This document shows positions 36,259-45,203 of a stretch of DNA of 64,000 bases, one piece after another; positions within the stretch are counted from its first letter, which is position 1; each line of letters starts with the position of its first letter. The stretch comes from Eubacteriales bacterium. GTDB lineage: Bacteria; Bacillota; Clostridia; Lachnospirales; Lachnospiraceae. Under the pieces are notes generated by a model. The model was not told the DNA's origin. It did no database searches and saw nothing but the letters and a program-made list of their open reading frames with translations. The stretch is taken from the NCBI GenBank assembly GCA_030524715.1, contig JAUNGB010000005.1:1-64000 (forward strand), given 5' to 3'. Position numbers and translations under genes: made by a program.

Positions 36259-39200
36259 ATGATTGAGTGGAAGCAGATGTTTGAGCAGGACACGTTGGAC
36301 AGAGGAAGAGCTTCATATTTAAATAACCGGGTTGTGGATCTGGAGAAAATTAACGGCGGATACAAGGCTGCCGTACTGGGAAGGGAACGCTTTGAGGTAT
36401 CCGTTAAAATTTCCGGCGGCAGCCTTGGACGGAGAAGCTGCAGTTGTCCGGCGGCGAAGGGCGGAAGAAATTGCGAGCATATGGCAGCGGTTCTGTACGC
36501 GATCGAAGCTAAGACAAGGGCAGAGGAAGAGCAGAAGACAGAGGAAATGTTCATGGAACAATGGCGGCAGCTTGATGAGGAAGCCCGGTTGAGGGAAAAG
36601 CAGGAGGCTGAGGAAAAAAGACGCCAGAAAGCAAAGAGGGAAGCTGCCAGGAAGAAGCGCCAGGATAAGAAGACGGCGGAGGGAACCCGCCAGGAAGAAA
36701 TGCAGGCTGCTCAGGCAGCAGAGAAAGCCCGCCGTCAGGAAAAAGCGAAGGCAGAGGAAGCCCGCCGTCAGGAAAAAGCAAGGGCAGAGGAAGCCCGCCG
36801 TCAGGAAGAAGTAAAGGCAAAGGAAGAGGCCCTCAGGCTGGAAAAGGAACGGGAGGAAAAGCGTCTTGCCCGTGAGAAACGAAAAGCTGAGAAGGCCCGC
36901 CGTGAAGCCGAACAGAAACAAAAAGCAGAAGAGGCCCGCCGTATAGAGAATGAGAAACGTCTTGCGGAGGAAGCCCGCCGTGAAAAGATAAGACAGCAGA
37001 AGGCAGAAGAGGCGCAGCGTAAGGCTGAGAAAAAGAAAATGCAGCAGGAAGCGCAAAAGCTTGCGGAACAGAAACGCCTTGCCGAAGAAAAACGCCGCCG
37101 GAGGGAAGAAATGGAAAGACAAAAGGCCGAAGAGAAGCGCCGTCAGGAAGAAGCGATCGCAGCAGAAGAAAAATACCGTCAGGAAGAAGCGCAAAAGCGT
37201 CTGGAGGAACAAAAGCGTCTGGCTGACCAGGCGGCCCGTTTAGAACAGCAGAGGCGGAATACAGAATACACCCTTCTTGGAAGCTCCTGGACGGAAGATT
37301 CTGATCCTTCCGCAGGCGAAGTGAATAACGAAAGCCTTAAAAAACTGGAAAATTACAGCTATTTTGACGGTACCAGGATCAAAAATTCAATGGAAATATC
37401 CGCATCCGTTTTTAAGAGCGGCGGAAAACTGCTGGGAGAGGGAAGCCTGAAGGTAGAGAGGATTTTCAGCGGTTTTGATCCTTATAACAGCGAGCCAAGG
37501 GGACAATTGGAAGCAACAGGAAAAAAAGGGGCGGACAGCTTTCCTGTAAGGATTATGTTTTCCCGTACAGAGGTTTTGAATCTGGATTGCGGATGTCCCA
37601 CATGCCGGAGAAACTATTATGGATGGTATTCAAAAAACACAAAATGTGCCTATACGGCAGCCGCGTTAATAGTATTGGAGACGTATCTGAATACTACTAA
37701 TCTGGGCGACGCCACGGATAAAAAGGGACAGAGGCTTATTAATTTTTATCAGGAAAAACGGGCAAACCGCATGATGGCGGACGTTGCTTCCAAAAAAGAG
37801 AGCCTTCAGCTTGTTCCCCGCCTTATGAGAAAGGATGATAAGCTTTCCGTATCCTTTAAGATAGGCGAAAACAGGCTTTTTGTGGTCAAAAAGCTGGATG
37901 ATTTCTGCAGATATGTCAAGGACTCTTCCACAGAACTCTATGGGACAAGTACAAAAATCAATCACAGTCTCAGCAACTTTACCGAAAAAGGAAAGAACTG
38001 GATACGTTTTATCAATCGGATAGTACGGGAGGAAGAGGAATTTCTTCAGAGACTTCAGGAATCCCGCAATTATTATGGGTACCAAAAATCCAGTGTGGGA
38101 AGCAACCTGAACCTGTTTGGATGGCGTCTGGACGAATTTTATGAACAATTGGCAGAGGATACTGTGGAATTTGAGGATAAGGACAGTGGTTTCAAAAAGA
38201 AGGGAACGGTATCCTGCGCGGAGCATAACCCCAAGGTTACTATGCGCATATCTGCCGAAAAATTAAAGGGAGATAAGGAGTTCCACGGAGTGAAGGTGGA
38301 AGGCGCCCTTCCGGCGCTGTATTTTGGGACGGATACGGCTTATTATATTGAGAATGATCATCTGAACCGTGTAGACAGAGCCTTTCTGGACAGAATCGAA
38401 CCTCTTGCCAACATGGCCAATGACAACGGCTTTTCTTTCCTTGTGGGAAGAAATCATATGTCTGAATTTTATCACAGGATCCTGCCCCAGCTTCAGGATA
38501 TCGTGGACGTAAAAGAAACAGAGCCGGAGAGATTTCGTTCCTATCTTCTTCCTGACGTACGTTTTATTTTTTATCTTGATGCGGAGAAGGAAAATGCCTC
38601 CTGCAGAGTATATGCCAGATATGGAGAAAAAGAGGTTTCTGTGCTGGACGTCATTAAGAATCGTGAGACGGGCGGCATAGAGCCGTTCAGGGACAGGGCA
38701 AGAGAAGAAGAGATCATTTATCAGGTCCTGCAGTGGTTCCCGGAAATTGACTGGCAGAAAGATGAATTACATTGCGGGAAGGACGAATCCCTGATTTACC
38801 ATGTCATGGAAGAGGGAACGGAAAAACTGATGGAAATGGGAGAAGTGAGGTGTACGAAGCAATTCCTTGGATACCGTACGGTCAACAGGGTAAAGGTTTC
38901 CGTAGGCGTTTCCGTGTCCTCAGGTCTTCTGGAACTTGATATTGCTTCGGAGGATATTCCACAGAAGGAATTACTGGATATTTTAAACAGCTACCGTACA
39001 AAGAAGAAATACTACCGGTTAAAGGACGGTTCCTTTGTAAATCTGGAGGATCCTTCCCTGGAAATGCTTTCTGAACTGATGTCTTCCATGCATATGAAGC
39101 CCAGGGAATTTGTAAAGGGCAAGATGCACCTTCCCATGTACCGGACTCTTTATCTGGATAAAATGCTGGAGGAAAACGACAGCGTTTACAGCAGCCGCGA

Positions 39201-40671
39201 CAGTCATTTCCGTGAGGTGGTAAAAGGCTTTAAGACCATTAAGGATGCTGATTTTGAAGAACCGGCAAGCCTTTCCAGAATTATGCGCAAGTACCAGAAA
39301 AACGGATATAAATGGCTGCGTACCCTGGAGGCATGGCAGTTTGGGGGAATCCTTGCGGATGATATGGGACTTGGAAAGACTCTTCAGGTGATTGCCGTGC
39401 TGCTGGCGGCAAAAGAAGAGGGAAAGGCAGGGACTTCCCTGGTTGTGGCGCCCGCTTCTCTTGTTTTCAACTGGGGAGAGGAGTTTCAGAGGTTTGCCCC
39501 TGATCTGAAGATTTCTTTGATCACAGGAACACAGGAGGAAAGGCAGGGGAAGATCCACGCCTGGCAGGAGTCTGACGTCCTGGTAACTTCCTACGACCTT
39601 CTGAAACGCGATATTGCATTTTATGAAGAAAAAGAATTTTTGTATGAGGTCATTGACGAGGCTCAGTATATTAAAAACCATACGACAGCGGCGGCAAAGG
39701 CGGTGAAGGTAATTAAAAGCCGAACCCGCTATGCGCTCACCGGAACGCCCATCGAGAACCGCCTGAGCGAGCTGTGGAGTATTTTTGATTACCTGATGCC
39801 CGGCTTCCTGTACACCTATGAAGTATTTAAGCGTGAACTGGAAACCCCTATTGTAAAGAACAGCGATAAAGCGGCGGTGAAACGCCTGCAAAAAATGGTC
39901 AGCCCCTTTATTCTCCGGAGGTTAAAAGAGGACGTCTTAAAAGACCTGCCTGAAAAACTGGAGGAATACAGGTATGTGCGTTTCGACAGTGTACAGCAGA
40001 AGCTTTATGACGGACAGGTAGTCCATATGAAAGAGAGCATTGCCCGCCAGAACGATGCGGAATTTAATAAAAATAAGATGCTGATTCTTGCAGAGCTGAC
40101 CAGGCTGCGCCAGATCTGCTGCGATCCGTCCCTGTGTTTTGAAAATTATAAGGGTGAGGCCGCAAAACTGGAAGCCTGCCTTCAGTTGATCCAGAGCGCT
40201 ATGGACGGCGGACACCGGATGCTGGTGTTTTCCCAGTTTACCTCCATGCTGGAAATCCTGCAGAACAGACTTGACGAGGCAGGAATTTCCTATTATACGA
40301 TCACGGGAAGCACCTCCAAGGAAAAGCGCCTGCAGATGGTAAAAGAATTTAATGAGGGAGATACTCCCGTATTCCTGATCTCCCTGAAGGCGGGAGGCGT
40401 CGGCCTGAATCTTACCGGAGCGGATGTAGTCATTCACTATGACCCGTGGTGGAATCTTGCAGTGCAGAATCAGGCCACTGACCGTGCCCACCGTATCGGA
40501 CAGACAAAGAAAGTAACCGTGTATAAGCTGATCGCCAAGAACACGATTGAAGAAAAAATCCAGAAGCTTCAGGAAACCAAGAAAAACCTTGCGGAACAGG
40601 TCATCGGCGGCGAAGCGGGCCAGCTTGGCAGCCTGAGCAGGGAGGAGATCATGGAACTGCTGGAGGTATAG
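36259..40671 (+). CDS. SWIM zinc-finger SNF2-family helicase with long coiled coil
   Basis: The 1470-residue protein starts with a SWIM finger (CSCPAAKGGRNCEH, about 60-75). A highly charged coiled coil follows (about 85-335) made of repeated EEARRQEKAKA-type units, then an SNF2-associated domain and a C-terminal Swi2/Snf2 ATPase. The ATPase has ADDMGLGKTLQV near 1033, VIDEAQYIKN near 1131, and QATDRAHRIGQTKKV near 1404. Such bacterial enzymes are thought to remodel protein-DNA complexes, but their targets are unknown. The coding sequence of the coiled coil contains near-perfect 33-base direct repeats, so its length may vary between strains. The 3' end overlaps the convergent AraC gene by 23 bases. 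Confidence 0.9.
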   Translation: MIEWKQMFEQDTLDRGRASYLNNRVVDLEKINGGYKAAVLGRERFEVSVKISGGSLGRRSCSCPAAKGGRNCEHMAAVLYAIEAKTRAEEEQKTEEMFMEQWRQLDEEARLREKQEAEEKRRQKAKREAARKKRQDKKTAEGTRQEEMQAAQAAEKARRQEKAKAEEARRQEKARAEEARRQEEVKAKEEALRLEKEREEKRLAREKRKAEKARREAEQKQKAEEARRIENEKRLAEEARREKIRQQKAEEAQRKAEKKKMQQEAQKLAEQKRLAEEKRRRREEMERQKAEEKRRQEEAIAAEEKYRQEEAQKRLEEQKRLADQAARLEQQRRNTEYTLLGSSWTEDSDPSAGEVNNESLKKLENYSYFDGTRIKNSMEISASVFKSGGKLLGEGSLKVERIFSGFDPYNSEPRGQLEATGKKGADSFPVRIMFSRTEVLNLDCGCPTCRRNYYGWYSKNTKCAYTAAALIVLETYLNTTNLGDATDKKGQRLINFYQEKRANRMMADVASKKESLQLVPRLMRKDDKLSVSFKIGENRLFVVKKLDDFCRYVKDSSTELYGTSTKINHSLSNFTEKGKNWIRFINRIVREEEEFLQRLQESRNYYGYQKSSVGSNLNLFGWRLDEFYEQLAEDTVEFEDKDSGFKKKGTVSCAEHNPKVTMRISAEKLKGDKEFHGVKVEGALPALYFGTDTAYYIENDHLNRVDRAFLDRIEPLANMANDNGFSFLVGRNHMSEFYHRILPQLQDIVDVKETEPERFRSYLLPDVRFIFYLDAEKENASCRVYARYGEKEVSVLDVIKNRETGGIEPFRDRAREEEIIYQVLQWFPEIDWQKDELHCGKDESLIYHVMEEGTEKLMEMGEVRCTKQFLGYRTVNRVKVSVGVSVSSGLLELDIASEDIPQKELLDILNSYRTKKKYYRLKDGSFVNLEDPSLEMLSELMSSMHMKPREFVKGKMHLPMYRTLYLDKMLEENDSVYSSRDSHFREVVKGFKTIKDADFEEPASLSRIMRKYQKNGYKWLRTLEAWQFGGILADDMGLGKTLQVIAVLLAAKEEGKAGTSLVVAPASLVFNWGEEFQRFAPDLKISLITGTQEERQGKIHAWQESDVLVTSYDLLKRDIAFYEEKEFLYEVIDEAQYIKNHTTAAAKAVKVIKSRTRYALTGTPIENRLSELWSIFDYLMPGFLYTYEVFKRELETPIVKNSDKAAVKRLQKMVSPFILRRLKEDVLKDLPEKLEEYRYVRFDSVQQKLYDGQVVHMKESIARQNDAEFNKNKMLILAELTRLRQICCDPSLCFENYKGEAAKLEACLQLIQSAMDGGHRMLVFSQFTSMLEILQNRLDEAGISYYTITGSTSKEKRLQMVKEFNEGDTPVFLISLKAGGVGLNLTGADVVIHYDPWWNLAVQNQATDRAHRIGQTKKVTVYKLIAKNTIEEKIQKLQETKKNLAEQVIGGEAGQLGSLSREEIMELLEV

Positions 40672-41548
40672 CAAGCTTCTGGTATTCCCTTGGAGTATGT
40701 CCGGTACGTTCCCGGAAGGTTTTGGAAAAATAGGAGGGGGTGGAAAAACCGCACTGGAATGCCGTTTCCGTGACCGTTTCCCCCCTTGCAAGGAGGGCAA
40801 GGCTCTGCTCAATACGATAGTTCAAAAGGTAATCGAAGAGAGACTCGTGCATGGTTCTTTTGAAAAAACGGCAGCATTCGCTGGGACAGATGTTTACCTC
40901 GGCCGCAATATCCGACAGCGCTATTTTTTCCGGGTAATGCTCATGGATATAGGTAAGAATCTGTTTCAGCCGAACAAGGTTTTTGGATGCGATCTGATTT
41001 TCCAGGGTTTTAGAGGTATGGCAGCATACGAGCCTCCAGATCTCCATTAAAAGCAGATAAATCTGAAAATCATAGTCCTCCACCTCCTTCTGGTTGTGGT
41101 AAAGCTCATTGATCTTTTTGAGCATAACAAGAATATCCGCCTGCCACTGGCTGGACGGGGACAGCACAAGACAGGGAAGCGACGGGTTTTCTACGATCCG
41201 GTTTACATATTTCTCTTTCAAAAAGCTGTCCTTATATCCCTCCAGAAGGCGCGGGTGGAAGGTGATGGATACATAGTGGCAGTCCTCTTCGCTTACCGGT
41301 CTTCCGGTATGGGGCATGTTGGAATTACAGAGGATTCCGTCGCCGGCTCTCAGGTGGTGCTCCTGGTCATGAACCTGATAGTGGATCTCCCCCTCCAGGA
41401 TATATGTCCACTCAAGCTCCGGATGCCAGTGCCACATAAAGGTATGCCGCTCATAGTTGGACAGCCATTCATGGCTGACTCTTACAGGGAAAAGATAAGT
41501 TCCGTGCGCTTTGATCTCTTTTTGGTTTCGGTCGGTTTGAATCTGCAT
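40649..41548 (-). CDS. AraC-family regulator
   Basis: The 299-residue protein has a cupin domain (HFMWHWHPELEW-type text: FMWHWHPELEWTYILEGEIH) with metal-like histidines and a C-terminal AraC domain (IALSDIAAEVNICPSECCRF, AFQCGFSTPSYFSKTFRERT). ATG 41548 has GAGGTG upstream. It is divergent from galK, so control of the galactose genes is a reasonable inference. The end overlaps the SNF2 gene on the other strand. Confidence 0.88.
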   Translation of the reverse strand: MQIQTDRNQKEIKAHGTYLFPVRVSHEWLSNYERHTFMWHWHPELEWTYILEGEIHYQVHDQEHHLRAGDGILCNSNMPHTGRPVSEEDCHYVSITFHPRLLEGYKDSFLKEKYVNRIVENPSLPCLVLSPSSQWQADILVMLKKINELYHNQKEVEDYDFQIYLLLMEIWRLVCCHTSKTLENQIASKNLVRLKQILTYIHEHYPEKIALSDIAAEVNICPSECCRFFKRTMHESLFDYLLNYRIEQSLALLARGETVTETAFQCGFSTPSYFSKTFRERTGHTPREYQKLAIPPAVP

Positions 41549-41639
41549 AAAACACCTCAATATATTGATAAAACTGTCTAAAATATTCGTTGCAGCAACT
41601 CTTTCTTCTCATTATAATCATATTATAAACCAAGTCAAG

Positions 41640-41761
41640 CAGATGTTGCTGCTTGCACCGCAGGTGTGAACGGTAACGCAGTAACAGTTACTTCACTCCC
41701 AGAGCAATTTTCAAACACGCTCCAGGCCTTGCACTGGCTGCAGGGGCTATGGGTCAGTAAC
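41640..41761. repeat. Repeat-rich leader upstream of galK
   Basis: GCAATTTTCAAACACGCTCC (41704-41723) belongs to the palindromic repeat family. GCCTTGCACTGGCTGCAGGG onward (41726-41761) matches the repeat at 551-607 in the opposite orientation. Upstream, GTGTGAACGGTAACGCAGTA resembles the neighbouring part of the same repeat. Confidence 0.6.
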
Positions 41762-41814
41762 AAGCGGATTACAGATGTAAACGATAACAAGTATGTAAAG
41801 GAGTACAGTCTGAC

Positions 41815-43098
41815 ATGAAAACGGAACAGGTTAAGGAATTATTAAGTCAGGATTCTGCCATTCAGCTTTTAGAACAGATGTATGGAAAGGGAAAGGCTGA
41901 GGAGAACGCCGCCCGCTATGAAATGGTGGCAAATGGATTCAGGAAGGAATTTGGCGATAAAGAGTTTGAATTTTTTACTTCACCGGGAAGAACGGAAATC
42001 GGTGGAAATCATACGGATCATAACCGTGGGAAAATTTTGGCAGGCAGCATTCAGATGGACTGTGTAGCGGCAGCGGCTGCCAACGGCACTGAGACCATCA
42101 GGATCATCAGTGAAACCTACAAGCAGGATTTGGTGATCGATCTTGCGGATCTGGCTCCTACAAACCAGACGACAGGAACGCTTCCTTTAACAAAGGGCGT
42201 TTTAACAGGCTTGAAAAACAGGGGCTTTGAGGTTCATGGTTTTGACGCTTATGTGACCAGCAGCGTTATCGGCGGTTCCGGCGTAAGCTCGTCCGCATCC
42301 TTTGAAATGCTGGTTTGTTCCATCGTAGACTATCTGTTTAACAAGAATACCGGAGATGTTGTTTCCTACGCAAAAGCAGGACAGTATGCAGAAAACAAAT
42401 ACTGGCTTAAGGGCTCCGGGCTCCTTGATCAGATGGCATGCGCAGTAGGCGGCATTATCACGATTGATTTTGCAGATGAAGAAGAACCGAAAATGCGTAA
42501 GGTTGACTGTGATTTTGACGATCTGGATTTGGATCTTGTAATCGTAAACACCGGAAAAGGCCATGCGGATTTAAGCGCGGAGTACTCTGCGGTACCCAAT
42601 GAAATGAAGAGTGTAGCTGCATATTTCGGCAAAGAGGTGCTGCAGGAGGTAGACGAGGAAGCAGTTATTGCAAATGTTAAAGATATCCGCAAAAAGTGCG
42701 GTGACCGTGCTCTTCTGCGGGCGCTCCATTTCTTTGAAGAAAACAAGCGCGTAGACCTTCAGGTAGCAGCATTGGAAAGGGGCGACAGAGAGGCATTTCT
42801 GAAAGAGATTACCAATTCCGGCAATTCTTCCTGGAAATGGCTGCAGAACTGCTATCTCAATGAAACGCCTAACGAACAGTCTATTACCAGCGCGCTTGCA
42901 CTGACAGAACTGTTCCTTTCCAAGATCAACGACGGCGCGTGCCGTGTTCACGGCGGCGGCTTTGCCGGAGTTATTGCGGCGTTTATTCCGAAGAAGCATA
43001 CGCAGGAATTCTGTACATATATTGACAATGCTCTTGGGGAAGGATCTGCATTTATCATGCACATCCGTAAGCAGGGCGCGATCCATGTAGAGTTTTAA
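41815..43098 (+). CDS. galK: Galactokinase
   Basis: The 427-residue GHMP kinase phosphorylates galactose at C1. It has the substrate-binding SPGRTEIGGNHTDHNRG, the ATP loop GGSGVSSSASFEML and the C-terminal VHGGGFAGVIAAF. AAAGGAG lies upstream of the ATG. It precedes galE but galT is not in the window, so the Leloir set is split. A hairpin repeat directly follows the stop. Confidence 0.93.
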   Translation: MKTEQVKELLSQDSAIQLLEQMYGKGKAEENAARYEMVANGFRKEFGDKEFEFFTSPGRTEIGGNHTDHNRGKILAGSIQMDCVAAAAANGTETIRIISETYKQDLVIDLADLAPTNQTTGTLPLTKGVLTGLKNRGFEVHGFDAYVTSSVIGGSGVSSSASFEMLVCSIVDYLFNKNTGDVVSYAKAGQYAENKYWLKGSGLLDQMACAVGGIITIDFADEEEPKMRKVDCDFDDLDLDLVIVNTGKGHADLSAEYSAVPNEMKSVAAYFGKEVLQEVDEEAVIANVKDIRKKCGDRALLRALHFFEENKRVDLQVAALERGDREAFLKEITNSGNSSWKWLQNCYLNETPNEQSITSALALTELFLSKINDGACRVHGGGFAGVIAAFIPKKHTQEFCTYIDNALGEGSAFIMHIRKQGAIHVEF

Positions 43099-43137
43099 AG
43101 AATAGTAGAAATCCGCGTAGCTTTAGACGCGCGGTTC
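43098..43137 (+). repeat. Hairpin repeat, second copy
   Basis: AAATCCGCGTAGCTTTAGAC followed by GCGCGG matches 4379-4420 closely; CCGCG and CGCGG can pair. It begins at the galK stop. Confidence 0.65.
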
Positions 43138-43145
43138 ACGAAACT

Positions 43146-43322
43146 TATATCAGATGTGGGATGACTCCCGCCTCTATAGGCGGTGAGTAACAAATTTGTA
43201 TCAGTGGCGGGATTCAATCCCCCATCTGATATACGCTCCGCGAGGATGTGCAGGGATTCGGTTTGGAATTATGTCAGCGTAGCTGACCCGAATCCCGCAC
43301 CAAGACTCGCGAGCGAGTCTTG
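43146..43322 (+). other. Highly structured intergenic element upstream of galE
   Basis: Three folds follow one another. TATATCAGATG (43146-43156) pairs with CATCTGATATA (43223-43233), enclosing ACTC-CCGCCT-CTAT-AGGCGG-T-GAGT. GGATTCGG pairs with CCGAATCC (43255-43297), enclosing GTCAGCGTAGCTGAC. AAGACTCGC-GA-GCGAGTCTT (43302-43321) is a terminator-like palindrome without a T run. The first fold resembles IS200/IS605 end hairpins, so a palindrome-associated relic is possible; an RNA leader of galE is the alternative. Confidence 0.55.
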
Positions 43323-43359
43323 AACAGATACAATTAGTATTTATAAGGAGGAAAACATC

Positions 43360-44376
43360 ATGGCAATTTTAGTAACAGGCGGAGCAGGATACATTGGAAG
43401 CCATACAGTAGTGGAACTGCAGGCTGCAGGCTATGACGTGGTTGTTCTTGACAACTTAAGCAATTCCAGCGAGAAATCCCTGGAGCGTGTAGAGAAGATC
43501 ACAGGAAAGCCGGTGAAATTTTATAAAGCGGACATTCTGGACAGAGATGCTTTAAATGAAATTTTTGACAAAGAGCAGATCGATTCCTGTATCCATTTTG
43601 CAGGCTTGAAGGCAGTAGGCGAATCTGTTGCAAAACCGTGGGAATATTATGAAAACAATATTGCAGGTACTCTGACACTGGTGGATGTTATGAGAAAGCA
43701 TAACGTGAAAAACATTATTTTCTCTTCCTCCGCAACTGTATACGGAGATCCGGCGATCATCCCGATCACAGAGGAATGCCCGAAAGGACAGTGTACCAAC
43801 CCATACGGCTGGACCAAATCCATGCTGGAGCAGATTTTATCTGATATCCAGAAGGCTGACCCGCAGTGGAACGTAGTGCTTCTCCGTTACTTTAACCCAA
43901 TCGGCGCTCATAAGAGCGGAACCATCGGAGAAAATCCAAACGGTATCCCCAACAACCTGATGCCGTATATTACGCAGGTTGCCGTAGGAAAGCTGAAAGA
44001 GCTGGGCGTATTCGGAAACGACTATGACACCCCGGACGGTACCGGCGTGAGAGACTACATCCATGTTGTAGACCTTGCCAAAGGCCATGTAAAGGCACTC
44101 AAGAAGATCGAAGACAACTCCGGACTGAGCATTTACAATCTTGGAACAGGAAAAGGCTACAGTGTTCTTGATATTGTGAAAAACTTTGAAGCTGCAACAG
44201 GCGTGAAGATCCCGTACGTGATCAAACCGCGCCGTCCCGGCGATATCGCCACCTGCTATTCCGATGCCACCAAGGCAGAAAAGGAACTTGGCTGGAAAGC
44301 AGAATACGATATTAAAGACATGTGCGCCGACTCCTGGAACTGGCAGTCCCACAATCCAAACGGCTATGAGGACTAA
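43360..44376 (+). CDS. galE: UDP-glucose 4-epimerase
   Basis: The 338-residue short-chain dehydrogenase interconverts UDP-galactose and UDP-glucose. It shows the NAD-binding GGAGYIGSH (7-15), [22 protein letters not shown], the catalytic Tyr-Lys pair in NPYGWTKSM, and the substrate region [19 protein letters not shown] precedes the ATG. It works with GalK and the nearby alpha-galactosidase. A nitroreductase gene follows 12 bases later. Confidence 0.95.
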   Translation: MAILVTGGAGYIGSHTVVELQAAGYDVVVLDNLSNSSEKSLERVEKITGKPVKFYKADILDRDALNEIFDKEQIDSCIHFAGLKAVGESVAKPWEYYENNIAGTLTLVDVMRKHNVKNIIFSSSATVYGDPAIIPITEECPKGQCTNPYGWTKSMLEQILSDIQKADPQWNVVLLRYFNPIGAHKSGTIGENPNGIPNNLMPYITQVAVGKLKELGVFGNDYDTPDGTGVRDYIHVVDLAKGHVKALKKIEDNSGLSIYNLGTGKGYSVLDIVKNFEAATGVKIPYVIKPRRPGDIATCYSDATKAEKELGWKAEYDIKDMCADSWNWQSHNPNGYED

Positions 44377-44388
44377 GTATATTAAAAA

Positions 44389-45129
44389 ATGAACGAAACA
44401 ATTAAACAGCTTTTTGAGCGTAAATCCGTTCGCGTTTTTGAAGACAAAGAAATACCGGCCGGGGATAAAGAGACAATTCTGGAAGCGGCAATGATGGCGC
44501 CGTCGGCGGGCAACCAGCAATTATATACAATCCTTGATATCACGGATCAGGAGAAAAAGGACAGGCTTGCGCAAACCTGCGATCACCAGCCTTTCATTGC
44601 AAAAGCGAAGATGGTCCTGATCTTCTGCGCCGATTGCAGTAAATGGTATGAGGCATATAAGGAAACCGGATGCCAGCCGCGCCGTCCGGGAGCGGGAGAT
44701 CTGATGCTGGCGGTTTCCGATGCGGTAATAGCTGCCCAGAATGCGGTGGTTGCCGCATGGAGCCTTGGAATCGGCTCCTGTTATATCGGAGATATTATGG
44801 AAAACTGCGAGATCCATCGGGAAATGTTGAATCTGCCGGCCTATGTTTTTCCGGCCGCAATGCTTGTATTTGGGTATCCTGCCAAACAGCAGATGGACAG
44901 ACAGAAGCCCAGGCGGGCGCAGCTCTGCCATATCGTGCATGAAAACGGATACCGTTCTATGCAGCCGGAGGAACATCAGAAGATGTTCCTCCGTGAGAAA
45001 ACGAACAAATCCTATGAAGAATGGATGCAGGCATTCTGCAATCGGAAATATAATTCCGATTTTTCAAAAGAAATGACACGTTCCGTGGAAGAATACCTGA
45101 AGGATTATTTTGACAGAATAAGACTTTAA
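44389..45129 (+). CDS. Nitroreductase-family flavoprotein
   Basis: The 246-residue protein has the FMN-binding nitroreductase pattern: LFERKSVRVFEDKEIP, AAMMAPSAGNQQLY, and AWSLGIGSCYIGDIMEN. It likely reduces a quinone, nitro compound or flavin-type substrate with NAD(P)H in the cytoplasm; the substrate is not shown. It sits 12 bases after galE with no evident ribosome site. Its stop codon lies inside a perfect hairpin. Confidence 0.85.
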   Translation: MNETIKQLFERKSVRVFEDKEIPAGDKETILEAAMMAPSAGNQQLYTILDITDQEKKDRLAQTCDHQPFIAKAKMVLIFCADCSKWYEAYKETGCQPRRPGAGDLMLAVSDAVIAAQNAVVAAWSLGIGSCYIGDIMENCEIHREMLNLPAYVFPAAMLVFGYPAKQQMDRQKPRRAQLCHIVHENGYRSMQPEEHQKMFLREKTNKSYEEWMQAFCNRKYNSDFSKEMTRSVEEYLKDYFDRIRL

Positions 45130-45143
45130 AAGTCTTATTCTGT
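45113..45143 (+). terminator. Perfect 13-base hairpin at the nitroreductase stop
   Basis: ACAGAATAAGACT (45113-45125) pairs with AGTCTTATTCTGT (45131-45143). No T run follows, so termination strength is uncertain. Confidence 0.6.
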
Positions 45144-45203
45144 ATCGTCACGCTCTAATGTATCAGTGGAGGGAGAATCTCTGTTAAAAAAGTATGAACA
45201 TTG

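Noticed and set aside
36319..37212. 297-residue minus-strand frame rich in Phe and Leu
   Set aside because: It is the complement of the Lys/Glu/Arg-rich coiled coil of the SNF2 gene, which automatically gives Phe/Leu codons.
43302..43321. Calling the palindrome a standard terminator of galK
   Set aside because: No T run follows and it is 200 bases beyond the stop, within a larger folded element.
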